A stretch of DNA of 64,000 bases from Lathyrus oleraceus (lineage: Eukaryota; Streptophyta; Magnoliopsida; Fabales; Fabaceae): the NCBI RefSeq assembly GCF_024323335.1, contig NC_066584.1, positions 235,284,994 to 235,348,993 of the forward strand. Direction: 5' to 3'. The notes beneath the pieces were generated by a model that saw only the letters and a program-made list of their open reading frames with translations, was not told where the DNA came from and searched no databases. Positions 41,112 through 52,662 of this stretch are shown one piece after another (the stretch's first letter is position 1; every line of letters begins with the position of its first letter). A program made the translations under genes and the position numbers.

Positions 41112-43472
41112 TGTAACACCCCTTTTTCTACCCCAAAATACTTAACATATAATCAGAGTAAATAAGCACGCATATAAACAAAAGGGCGTCACATTGACGT
41201 TTTCAAAAACTAAAAGCTTTCAAAAACCAACAGCTTTCATCATCAATATACAATACACCTGGTCATTTAAAATAACACATTTCAATTATCATGAATATTC
41301 AAGAATATGCGTTTGCAGCGGAAAATAATGAATACTCATGCATTTCGTAAAATGATCCATGTCTCATACCATGATCATCTCTCAATAATCTCCTCAAGAT
41401 AAAATAAAACCATATTCAGAATATTTGGCACTATGGCCTCTCGGACAACAATTGCAAATAAACATGTTCACAAGTAATAACATAATACATATCCAAATAA
41501 GATATGAGTTCAATACTACTAATCTACCCCGTGTTACATGACCAGAGCATTGACTCACTACCTAGTCTCTAAAGTGAAACACGGAAACTCTCCGGCTAAA
41601 TCTCGAGTAAGCTACCTTCCACTTACTTCAGCAATACTACTCTTGAGTATCTGCACGATGCCCATGTAAAGGCAACATTCAAACAGAAGGGTGAGAATTC
41701 AAATCATTATGAAGAAGTATAATAAGGCACAATGATTAAATCAACAATTAACGGAATTCATCACACCTTGTATAACCATGTCAATAATATTAACCAACAT
41801 TTATTTCACATGTTTCAACATCCATCAAAACTCAAGGAGTACAATATTAAAATCCAATACTATATTCCCAAAAATACACATAACTACAATTATCACATAA
41901 TCACATTTTTGCCAAGTTATGTATCCAAACATCATCAAATTCAATTACCATATCTCATACGTACCTCACAATCACATCAATGCATACATTCAATTATCAC
42001 ATAACTCTAATGTGACTCAATGCAAGACATGTGACTCTATGCATGTGGTACCGCAATGTGAACCCAACGTTTCACCGCTTTCCGATTCAATATCTAGAAT
42101 CCAAGCCACGCTTCCGTTTGGACAAGATCAAAGCCACTACGTCTATTTCCAATTAAGGATCAACGTCTGCTACGCCTATTTCCATTCAAGGATCAACGTC
42201 TATTACCATGTGAACCCACAGTTTCACCGCTTCCACCATGAAGCCGACCATGCCATGAATGAATGTACAAATACCAACACATATGCAATTAAGATCATCT
42301 CTACCATCTTAACATTCCACATATCACCATAATTCAACTCTATGAATTATCCACCAATGGTACATATACACATTCATAACAATATATCATTCACAAATAT
42401 AGGCTAATTATCAAATACGCATACTTAGATTTCATTTCAAACTGAATACAGCCTTTAAAGTCTCAATTTTTCATTTTTTTAACAGTGTTAACCGGTTAAC
42501 GCATTTAGGTAACCGGTTAACGCGAAACAGAATGCACTTCCTGGCAGATTTTCAATAGTGTTAACTGGTTAACGCTTTTGGATAACCGGTTAACGCAAAA
42601 CAGAATGCAATTTCTACGTAGATTTTTAACAAGTAACCGGTTAACGCTTTTGGTTAACCGGTTAACGCAAAACAGAATCAACTTCTGGGCAGGTTTTTAG
42701 CAAGTAACCGGTTAACGCTCGTAGGATAACCGGTTAACACAAAAACAGAATGTAGAATTTTCTGCGTTTTTCATCGTTGGAGGACTTTCGGACCTCCGAT
42801 TTCGATTCCGTAAAAAGCCAAAAGCTCAGAAAATTATAACTCATACAATACTCTAAGTATATAAAGTTAATTTACAGTTTTAACACAATTAAATAACCAC
42901 AAATCAAGAATACTCATCAAAACCTAACAATTCCAAAAACCATGAAATTTAGGGATTTCAACGTAAACATATTACTACCCATTGACCCAATCATACTAAC
43001 CCATAATAATAAGGATTATCCCCCTTACCTCTTCAATTTTCTTGAAACCTTAGCTTCTCTCTTGTTCTTCCCCTCTTCTCCTTACTTTTCCTCTTTTCTT
43101 TCTCTGTTGCCGTCAATGATCAAATGAATCCTACCTCTCACTCTCCTACCTCTTATATTCTAGTATTATATTTAGACTTAAAGAATGATACCTCTAATTT
43201 AATTAATAGGCCCAATAAGACTTAGTATTATAATATCTCTATTTAATTCAATTCAATTAAACTAACACAATACACCCACCAAGTTAATTAATATAATCAA
43301 TTATTCAATTATATCTCATATCAACTAAATAGTTAATTAACACACCAAATTAATTAATATAATCAATTATTATACTACCTAACAACCAATTAATTAATTA
43401 ACACTCCAAATAAATAAAATAAAATATAATAATAATAATATAAGAAATAATTACTAAAATTGGGTTGTTACA
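41112..43472 (-). repeat. Chromovirus (Tekay-like) 5' LTR
   Basis: The 2361-bp segment is bounded by TGTAACACCCC and ...GGTTGTTACA on the plus strand. It separates the PBS from the MULE coding sequence. The expected target duplication copy is ACATC at 43473-43477. An array of palindromes lies at 42487-42738. No gene is supported inside. Confidence 0.88.
42487..42738 (-). promoter_or_regulatory. Eight phased 14-bp palindromes in chromovirus LTR
   Basis: GTTAACCGGTTAAC or near copies start at 42487, 42508, 42560, 42581, 42632, 42653, 42703 and 42725. Spacing within pairs is 21-22 bp and pairs repeat every 71-73 bp. Each holds inverted GGTTAA boxes, the core bound by plant GT (trihelix) factors. 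Whether they lie in U3 or in the transcribed part is uncertain. Confidence 0.8.
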
Positions 43473-44041
43473 ACATCTGCTGAAGGTTCATCTGAACCCA
43501 AATTCAACCTTGTCATGTGATGGGGTGGACAGTATACATGACTTGCTGGTATTGGCTCCTCTTCCTCATCAGTGTTCATCATTGAATCAACCATGATCTC
43601 AGCTTCTTCTTCTTCATCATCTGGAACATTTACCTCAGCTTGTTCGTCATCAGTCTCACAAAATACTTGTGACTGATCAATGAACTGAGACACATGTTGT
43701 TGATGTGGTAATATATACAACTCTATATCGTTTTAACCGGATTGTTCGTGACTGACAAACATATGCTGAACATCGTCATCATCTCGAATCTTCTTCTGAT
43801 AAAATTTTACCTGGTTTTCTGCAAACCAAATCGGATTTTTATAAATGATTTGACCCACATTAATGTACTGCAATTTCTTTTCTATTCTTTGTTTCAAATG
43901 CGAAAAATTTGATCGTCTATTTATTGTAAATCGAGTTACCTCTGTGTTTCGAAAATAAAAACCGAACAACTGATGATCAAATATTTTACCTTCGACATGG
44001 GCACTGATCATGTAATGTTGTGTGGAAGACATTTTGTTCAA
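43473..44041 (-). pseudogene. Mutator-like (MULE) transposase, N-terminal fragment
   Basis: The minus strand from ATG 44041 reads MNKMSSTQHYMISAHVEGK, like the N-terminal domain of legume MuDR-type transposases. An in-frame TAA at 43733-43735 interrupts it. The frame continues through an acidic stretch (DDEEEEAEIM, NTDEEEEP) and PPHHMTRLNLGSDEPSADVV until the chromovirus LTR at 43472. The catalytic DDE domain is not in the window. Assignment rests on remembered family character, so it is moderate. Confidence 0.6.
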
Positions 44042-44269
44042 ATATTAAAAATGTAAGTTTCTTTACTAGAATTGAATGCATTGCTAAGTTGTTCATCTAC
44101 ACAACATAAATAGTGTTGCATTGATCACTTGGTTTGTCTGTACAGACTTGACCATGCATGCAGTAAAAAGAATCCACATGCAGTGACAAGAGTGACAAGA
44201 TCACACATGCGCCAGGGAATCCAGGAATCTCTGAAGCAAGGAATCCCTGAGTCCTAAGATTCCTTAACA

Positions 44270-44456
44270 GGCGCCCATTCCCTAGGCGCCATAAAGCAAC
44301 TTGGGCGCCAAGAGGAAGGGCGCCCCTTTACGTCAACTGAACATAGGCGCCACTAGGAAGGGCGTCCCTTCCTATTGCCCTACACTAAGGCGCCAAGAGG
44401 AAGGACGTCTTTTCCTTGCATGTGAAGAATCACATACAGGCACCAAGAGGAACCAT
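44270..44456 (+). repeat. GGCGCC minisatellite
   Basis: Four copies of a unit of about 42-50 bp, GGCGCCAAGAGGAAGGGCGC and variants, start at 44304, 44346, 44389 and 44439. A GGCGCC pair lies just upstream (44270-44291). Each full unit has GGCGCC-type boxes at both ends, so it can fold back. Confidence 0.75.
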
Positions 44457-44510
44457 TTGTTTAATTATAGTACGCCCCAAGAACCATTGTTTCGTTTCCA
44501 AAACGACTCA

Positions 44511-44861
44511 ATGACCCAATTTGGACAACTATACCGTCCCCAATTCATCCAACCCCAACGACCTAACTACGATGACATGGACACCGAACTCCATTACGGA
44601 AGCGTTGTTGGCCAGAGCCCCTCCGAATATTGGGAACAAATGATGACACATCTGTCAAATACCGCTGGAACTTCCGTCGGACCTTCCCACCAGCCATCGC
44701 TCGATCAGGTTAGCACACAAAGACCTCAAACACCTCAAAAAATCGTGGGAGACCTCGGAGACAAACTATCGCATCTAAATATGGAACAAGGGGACGTTAT
44801 AATCGGACTGGTCATTAGTTTATTGTCAGTCCAATGTAACCAATTATTACATTATCAATAA
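44511..44861 (+). CDS. Short ORF of unknown function, possibly transposon-derived
   Basis: The frame is open from 44301 through the minisatellite; the first ATG is 44511, giving 116 codons. The protein (MTQFGQLYRPQFIQPQ...) is rich in Q, P, S and T and has no recognised domain. Its position, divergent from the MULE fragment, suggests a second ORF of that element or the C-terminal tail of a plant mobile-domain-like protein. It may equally be non-coding. I do not recognise it. Confidence 0.3.
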   Translation: MTQFGQLYRPQFIQPQRPNYDDMDTELHYGSVVGQSPSEYWEQMMTHLSNTAGTSVGPSHQPSLDQVSTQRPQTPQKIVGDLGDKLSHLNMEQGDVIIGLVISLLSVQCNQLLHYQ

Positions 44862-44918
44862 ATTTATTTATTTCTATTACTATTTTTTATTTATAAAAAA
44901 AATAAAAAAAATACAAGG

Positions 44919-45053
44919 GGTGTATACGCCAGATGAATTGGCGCATACACCACAAAAAACACTTAGGCGCCAGGAACATTGGCGTCTCCTCATGAGAATG
45001 CTACTGATGCCTCCTCTTAATATATTAGGGATGCACCAATTCATGTGGCGTAT
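44919..45053. repeat. Inverted repeats upstream of the carboxypeptidase gene
   Basis: A hairpin with 13-bp arms (44919-44931/44939-44951, one mismatch, 7-nt loop) overlaps a longer inverted repeat with 18-bp arms (44924-44941/45036-45053, 17 of 18 paired). It could be a MITE remnant. It lies about 190 bp before the carboxypeptidase ATG. Confidence 0.7.
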
Positions 45054-45241
45054 CCTCTTCAAAATCTGATTATTTTGATATTTTTTGAAATTATTGATTA
45101 TTTTCGATTTTTATTTTTGAAATACATGAATATTTTAAAAAAAAAATCGAAGATGAGAGATAACTAAACAATATAACTACAGCACAGCGTAGTAGCATAT
45201 GATCAAGTGCAGTGCAGTATCTATCTGCCATACGTTACAAA

Positions 45242-48200
45242 ATGGGGCTTTCTTCCACGTCAATCTTCCTCTTCCTTTACTTCTGCTCATCAATTGCTTC
45301 TCCCGCCGCCGCCGATCTTCGCCTCACGCTAGAAGCTAAGAAGCTAGTGAGAGACCTTAATTTGTTCCCGGAAGTCAACCTCAACATCGTTGCTGCTGCA
45401 AATTCATCTTCATTAGATTTCAGTGGCAAAATCGTTGAGAAGCGCCTCAAGTTTCCTAATCTTGTTGGCGATGACGATGATGATGTTTCCGTTGAGGATT
45501 TTGGTCATTATGCCGGTTATTATCCCATTCAACATTCCCATGCCGCAAGGTTCTTTTCTTCTCTCTTCATTCCATCCTGATTTTTGTTGGTGATTTTAGT
45601 GTACGAACACGATTCTTCGAAGTTATCCAGGATTATCATACCCGATTCTCTAACAATTTTCACCCTAATTTCTTCATTCATCTATGTTATATCATATACC
45701 CTACAATATAATTTGTTAAATTAAGCAAGAGTAAACAATTTTACTGGATGAGTGAGTGAGTGAGTGAGTGTATAGTGCCTAAATTCATAATCTATTATCT
45801 GAAAGGGGAAAAATAATCAGAGAAATCCAACATGATCTGAAAGGCTATTTAAAGTTATATTTTAAAGTTAGAGATATAGAAAAATACTAGCTATTAGCGA
45901 GAATTAGTTACTAGTCTATTAGTAACTATAAATAGATTAAGAGTTGTCAATTGTAATATTTTTTTTTCTCATATTGTAATATTTTCATTATCATAAATAC
46001 ACATAGTTTCACAATTTCTCTCTCTCTCTCTCTTTCCATGATACTATGATTCATAGCATGGTATCAAGAGCCTCGCTTAAGATTAAACTAGTGGACCACC
46101 TGCCATCAGGTTTTCGCTATCGGGCCACTTACCATTTATTTTCACGTTCGAAATGTTCAATTCTGAATGAGAGAGTGTGTTAGGAGTTCCGCATCGGACA
46201 ATACATAGTCTGAACATGTGCTTATAAGTGGGTTGAATTAGGCCAACCACAATTCTTAGGCTTGATTCAAAAAGTATGAACATGCATTAGTTTAGGCTTG
46301 ATGTAGGCTATGCTATAGACTTTTGAAAAGCGACTTGACCTGTTTTCATCTCTAGTGGAAGATTAATTTTTTCAGTTTTATATTTCTGTGCAATATCTGA
46401 AAAAAAATGTGATTCTTTTTCCTTTTTTGAAAATTCTTTCCATCATAAACAACATTGCCCTACTATACAATTATATCAATTCTGTAAACTATAAATATTT
46501 GTCTATATCATAATGTGTGCTTTTAAAATTGCATTGCATGAAATGTAATATGTGTTCTTCATGTAATGTGTTGTAGTTTTTACACTAATCTGTTAGTTGA
46601 TTGCAAAATTAAATGATTAGCACGTTTTTATAATGTTTCCTTACGTTTTGTTAGTGTGGCAGGATGTTTTACTTTTTCTTTGAATCACGCAACCGCAAGG
46701 AAGATCCTGTTGTGATTTGGTTGACTGGAGGTCCTGGCTGTAGCAGTGAATTGGCTTTGTTTTATGAAAATGGCCCTTTCAAAATTAATCACAATTTGTC
46801 TCTTGTGTGGAATGAGTATGGTTGGGACAAGGTAACCTAATTTCACACTTTTTTATTTTTATTTTGATATACTACAAATTATAATGGTTGAGGAAAGAAG
46901 GAAGTATAACAGAAATGGCATGTCTGTATGATCTTTGCACGTCAGAAATGGAAACACCTTTGAAATAAACATAAGTAGAATATAGCAAAGGAACCATAAC
47001 ACAGTACCTCCCCCAAGCATTTCAATGGAAAATAGATGCATTTAAAGATTTGTTTTCTACACCAACCAAGTGGACAAATACATGCATAAACTTTACACCA
47101 GCACTAAATTATGGCTAGCTTATTTTTACCAAGACCTTTGTAACAGATCATCAAAGCCTGCTCCAAAAATAGGGCAGAACCAATCTTCTCCCATCTTTCT
47201 TATTTAGAGTGCTAGATAAATGAGTCAGTTTGAGTAAAAGAAAAAGGGCTGGTAATTCACATGCTTATAGCTCAGATCTTAACAGAATTAGAAATCATAG
47301 TATACACGGCTATATGAAAACTATGAATGCAATACAACTTTTAAAGGGGGAGATAGAGAGACCGTGGAGTCAAGAAAAACACTCTAACTAAGGATTTCTT
47401 ACCATTACACCCTTCCACAATTTGATAAGAATATCTCATTGGTGCAATGTCTTTTGCATAATCCTAAAGAAACCAGTGCCCTGAACGAGACATACCCCTG
47501 TGAATTAAACTCACGAATTGCTGCCTAAACTGTGAATAGGAAGTGGTGCTGTTCAGGTAATAAGCAAGTTCATATTGTTGGTCTTTTGGCTTATAGACTG
47601 TCAATTTAAAAAGGAATATGTGGACATGGCCTCCCTTCTTCCCTGAGATATTACATTGAAACTGGTTTACCCATTGCCTGTTACCATAATGAATCTTTAT
47701 AAGGTAATTATGTTAACGAGAAACAATTTAATAAGCAATACCTCTTTTAAACAATATCATGTTTCTTGTTGAATTTACTTGTATGTATGTTGTTATTTGC
47801 TGCCATGTAAATGCTCTTAGTGCGATCTCTTTGTCTTTGGTAACTAGTTTTGAAGGTTTTCTTTCAGTATAGCACTACTAATGTAATTTTAGCTACCACT
47901 AGCTGTTTGTCATGCTCCACATCTTCTGAAAGATGTGACATCTTCTGAAAGATGTGGAGTTTTCTGCGAGTGTTTTCATGGAGCGGTATCAGATGGATAA
48001 AAATGAATTGCATTTAGTTTTCATTGATTTGGAGAAAGCATATGATAGAGTATATTCCAGAGAGATTTTGTTGAAAGTCCTAGAGAATAAAGAGATTAGG
48101 ATTGTCTATATTCAAGCTATCAAGAATATGTATGAAGGACTCTCGACTAGTGTAAGGACACAAGGGAGATACAAACAATATTCCCATAAAAATAGAGTTG

Positions 48201-51200
48201 GACCAAGGTTCAACCCTAAACCCTTATCTTTTTACTTTATTTTTGGATGTACTTACGGAATATATCTAAGAGCTAGCACCGAGACGTATGTTCTTTTTCA
48301 GATGATGTAGTCCTACTTGACGAGTCGAGGGAAGAATTAAATGGGAGATTGGAGACTTGGGGACGAGACTTAGAAGCATATGTTTTCCCCCTGAGCATAA
48401 ACAAGATAAAGTAGATGGAATGTACTTTTAGCAAAAGGCGAAACATGGTTAGCTTAGAGGTGAAAGCTGGAGACCATGACATGCATCAAATTATACGGCT
48501 TAAACATCTTGGGTCATAGTACAATATGACAGTGAAATAGGAGATGTAAACCATCAAATTCAAGTTGTGTGGTTGAAATAGAGGAGAACGTCAAATGTTT
48601 CATGCAATACGAAAGTACCGATCAAACTGAAGGAAAATTTTATCAGACAATTGTAAGACCAACAATGTTGTACTGAACATTGTGTTGTAAAGAACCAACA
48701 CGAAAATAATTTAAAAGTGTAACTGAGATGATGATATTGCATTGGATGTTTGGTAATGCTAAACGGCATAAGATTAGAGGTGTCAACAACATTAGAGAGA
48801 GAGTTGGGGTAGAACCTATAGTAGAAAAATGGTGGAAATTAGACTTATGTGGTTTGAGAATGTAGAGAGAAGACATGTGGATTCTGTAATAAAGAGAGTT
48901 GATCAGATGAAGGGTAGTCAAACCGTTGGTAGAGGAAGATCTAGAAAAGCTATTAGAGAAACTAGTAAGAAAGATCTCGAGATTAATGAGTTGGACAGAA
49001 ATATTCGTTTGATTCATGTAGTTGATCTCACATAGTGAAATAAGGCTTGGTTGATGTTGTTGTATTATGTTACCTTGATAATTGCTTTCTGTATTGTACA
49101 TTTTCTCTGATAATTATTTATGAGCATTAAAGTTTGTTTCCAAATCCAATCTTGTAGGTGTCAAACCTTTTGTATGTTGATCAACCAACTGGAACCGGCT
49201 TTAGCTACAGTACTGATTTGCGTGACATTCGTCATAATGAAAAGGGTGTTAGCAATGACCTGTATGACTTTTTGCAGGTACATGTGGCTACTAAAGAAGC
49301 TGAATATAAATTCTAGAATTTAAGTGCATTATTCATTTATAGCCAAACATTTATTATTTTTGTGGTGGATATCTATGTACTGTGATGTATTATGTCATTC
49401 TCGTGTTTAAAATAAGGATGGATGCTTTACAAAATTACAAGTAACAACCATATAATAATCATGTGAAGCAAAACCGTCAAGCCAACACATAGGAAAAGGT
49501 AAACAGAAGGTTAGCACTAGTAAGCTTGTATAAAGATAAAAATTCCTCAGCAACTAACTATGCACCATCATATCTGTCTCGCCAGTTGTTATCAATAGTG
49601 ACCATTTTGATCTTGCAGCCATTGAGACACCGGCAATGATTGGCGATCTCAGGATCCACATCCTGCTCGGTTGTCAAAATGGTTTAATTGACTTTGAAGC
49701 CCATCCCTACTCTTTGTCACATAGATCCACAAACCTCAGGTCTCATGAAGAATCTGACAAATGTAATATGCAGAAAGATGGAATTAGGTCGGCATGACTG
49801 ACATAAAAACAAATTAAGAAAGCGGCTATTGTTACCAATTTAAAGTAAAAAATTATGGACTTCATACCCAAATATGGGTTCAGGTTTTTTATTTATATCT
49901 CAGTACAACGAAGGAAGGGTAATAAATATGTCAATTCATAATACTTATTAGCAAAAATAATATAAAAGACCACAATAGCATCTTAACAGTTTTTTCATTT
50001 CTATTTTCCCCAGGCCTTCTTTGTAGAGCATCCCCAATATGCAAAGAATGATTTTTTTATTACAGGTGAATCGTATGCCGGGCACTATATTCCTGCTTTA
50101 GCCTCTCGTATCCATCAGGGAAACCAAGCTAATGAAGGAATTCATATAAATTTGAAGGTTTGTCATGTTACATTATATGGTGAAATGTTCTGACTTTTAT
50201 TAGGTGAAAGAATTGAAAGGAAAATTATTAGTGTATCTTGTTTTAATGGTTTGAACAGGGATTGGCCATTGGTAATGGGCTTACTAATCCTGCAATTCAG
50301 TATAAAGCTTACCCAGATTATGCACTAGACATGGGCATAATTACACAGACTACACATGACCTCCTTGGCAAAGTATTGGTTCCAGCCTGTGAATTGGCAA
50401 TAAAGCTATGTGGTAATTTACATGTGGCATAACTTTTTTCCCAAGAATATTGTATTTTTTGTCATTTGAAATCCACCTGCCACTGTGTTTCTGACTACGT
50501 GCTATAACTGTACATTATATATTTAAACTACACATATATCTTGAATATAATGTACCAGTATATGTAATTGGCATTAAATGTGGATTGTCAAATCTGATTC
50601 TAAATCACTGGAAAGTTTATGAAATTCTTTTGTGATTTCAGTTATGACAGTTTATAGTTAGAGCACTGGTTTGTTGATTTCCAATGATCGTGTAAACTTT
50701 AAGGTTATGCTTGATGCGTCCTGAGGGACTTTACAAACTGAACAGAATGGGATAAATAATTGAATCATAAAACTACTATTGAGTAATGAATTTTAGAATT
50801 TGATTTAATGCTTCTTCCCTTGTTTGGAGTCTTCTGCTGGTGGGCTTCTACATTTCTCTTTAATATTTGTTTAAATCCTTTCAGGGACCAATGGTAAGGT
50901 TTCCTGCCTGACTGCAAATGTAGCCTGTAATCTCATATTCAGTGACATCATGTTACATGCCGGAGGTGTAAATGTGGGTACACAATTTCTTCCTCTTCTG
51001 TGTAGTTGACACCTCATTAGTACTTTTTTCTTGACATAGGGCCTACATGAAAGCTTACTGAGAAGGAGGCTTAATTAAAGATATCCAGTTCAATCAATTT
51101 TTTGAAAAAGGAGATGATAAAATACCATATACCATGTGGATAGTTATAAGGAATCAGACTACCATGATTATGAACAATTTTAAATTTTATTAATATGTAC

Positions 51201-52662
51201 TCCCAAGACTAAGTGCACATGATATTGATCATTTTCCAAACCCGAAGTCTGTTTTTATACCACCTCCTTTAACTCCTCAATAGAGGTTATTTTGACTAGG
51301 AGTTTTTTTAATTAGTAGGAATTGAGCTCGGTACTCCGGAGTCTACAACAATCATACATTGCGGACCAACCACTTGCGTTAAACCCCAGTGGTTTTTAAT
51401 TAAGAGGTTTTATCACAAATGTTAAGAATGCCTTTAATACTGCTGTGTCGATAGGTTCGAGGAAACCCATATCTTGATATTTATGGAAGTTGCAATCTTG
51501 TATTGGTGTTTTTTTGGTAAGTTTTACCAGTTTATATACTTTTGTTGCAGTACTATGATATCAGAAAGAAGTGTGAGGGGAGCCTCTGTTATGATTTCTC
51601 AAACATGGAGAAGTTCCTGAACCAAGAATCGGTTCGGGATTCACTAGGGGTTGGCAAAATTCGTTTTGTTTCTTGTAGCACTGAAGTTTATATGGCTATG
51701 TTGGTGGACTGGATGAGGAATCTGGAAGTTGGTATTCCTCTCCTTCTTGAGGATGGAATCAATTTACTTATTTATGCTGGGGAATATGATTTGATATGCA
51801 ACTGGCTTGGTAAGTATTTACACTGGATATATATAAGATCTGTTGAGAAGTTTAATATTTCATCTTATAATCTTTTGAATAATGGAGTGACCTTTTCCTT
51901 GTGGTATGATTTCAATGAGTAGGTAATTCAAGATGGGTTCATGCCATGAAATGGTCTGGTCAGAAAGAATTTGTAGCTTCGTCTGATGTTCCTTTTGTTG
52001 TTAATGGATCACAAGCTGGATTATTGAAGAGCTATGGTCCTCTGAGTTTTCTTAAGGTCTCCATTGTGCTCTCTCTTCCTGCACACATACACATTTAGAC
52101 ACATGTTTATGTAGAGAAACTGAAAACTACCAATACTATATCGAATAAGTCACACTTTACATGAAAAACAGGGTAAACTATAGATTGCCTCCTTCAACAT
52201 AACTCTATCTGCAAAATACCACTAACTTTTAATCAGCACCTGTAACAACAAGACATTCAACAGTGCTACCCCAATTTCAACATTGTTTCCAAATCATTAA
52301 TGGTTATAACAGCAGAAAGGATTCTAACTGCTTTTTCTGTTAAAGACTTGGACAGAATGTTAAAATTAGGAGTGACTCACACTGCTGAATGCTTATGTTA
52401 TACAGAGATAAATTGCTTACTTTATTGCCATAACCAAATACAAACTTGGTTTTTCTTATATCTACTAAATCCTTTCTTGCTTTCACTGGAAAATGATTAA
52501 TTCAGTTAAGACTTCTATGTGTAAAAAAAACAGGTCCATGATGCGGGTCACATGGTTCCAATGGACCAGCCCAAGGCTGCATTAGAGATGCTTAAGCAGT
52601 GGACTCGGGGAACCCTTGCCGAATCCATAGATGGCGAGGAAAAATTGGTTGCTGACATGTGA
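45242..52662 (+). CDS. Serine carboxypeptidase-like protein (nine exons)
   Basis: Exons: 45242-45549, 46663-46831, 49158-49277, 50014-50157, 50259-50412, 50885-50973, 51551-51809, 51923-52056, 52534-52662. All introns are GT-AG, phases agree, and the product is 501 residues, normal for plant type-III (SCPL48/49-like) carboxypeptidases. The start at 45242 gives a signal peptide ([20 protein letters not shown]) and then a propeptide. The substrate/oxyanion block is [15 protein letters not shown] (exon 2). Catalytic Ser is in GESYAG (exon 4), Asp in [13 protein letters not shown] (exon 7) and His in HDAGHMVP (exon 9). The enzyme should remove C-terminal residues from peptides in the vacuole or secretory path. 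There are no stops or frame errors, so this is the window's one intact host gene. I see no convincing TATA box. Intron 2 (2.3 kb) holds a LINE relic. Exact subfamily is inferred. Confidence 0.95.
46015..46035. repeat. (TC)n microsatellite in intron 1
   Basis: A run of TC dinucleotides lies in the first intron of the carboxypeptidase gene. A (GAGT)n run lies at about 45750-45770. Confidence 0.9.
47945..49075 (+). mobile_element. RTE-type LINE relic in intron 2
   Basis: This is decayed non-LTR reverse transcriptase, same strand as the gene. [15 protein letters not shown] (48020-48065) is the RT block, and a degenerate ADD-type block lies near 48300. The C-terminal segment at 48829-49035 ([20 protein letters not shown]) and the closing GTTGATGTTGTTGTATT-type tail are characteristic of plant RTE elements. 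The 5' end is missing and several stops and frame changes are present. It is inert but enlarges the intron. Confidence 0.8.

Noticed and set aside
42487..42738. A CRISPR-like array at the regularly spaced palindromes
   Set aside because: Repeats are only 14 bp, spacers are themselves similar, and the site is inside a plant retrotransposon LTR.
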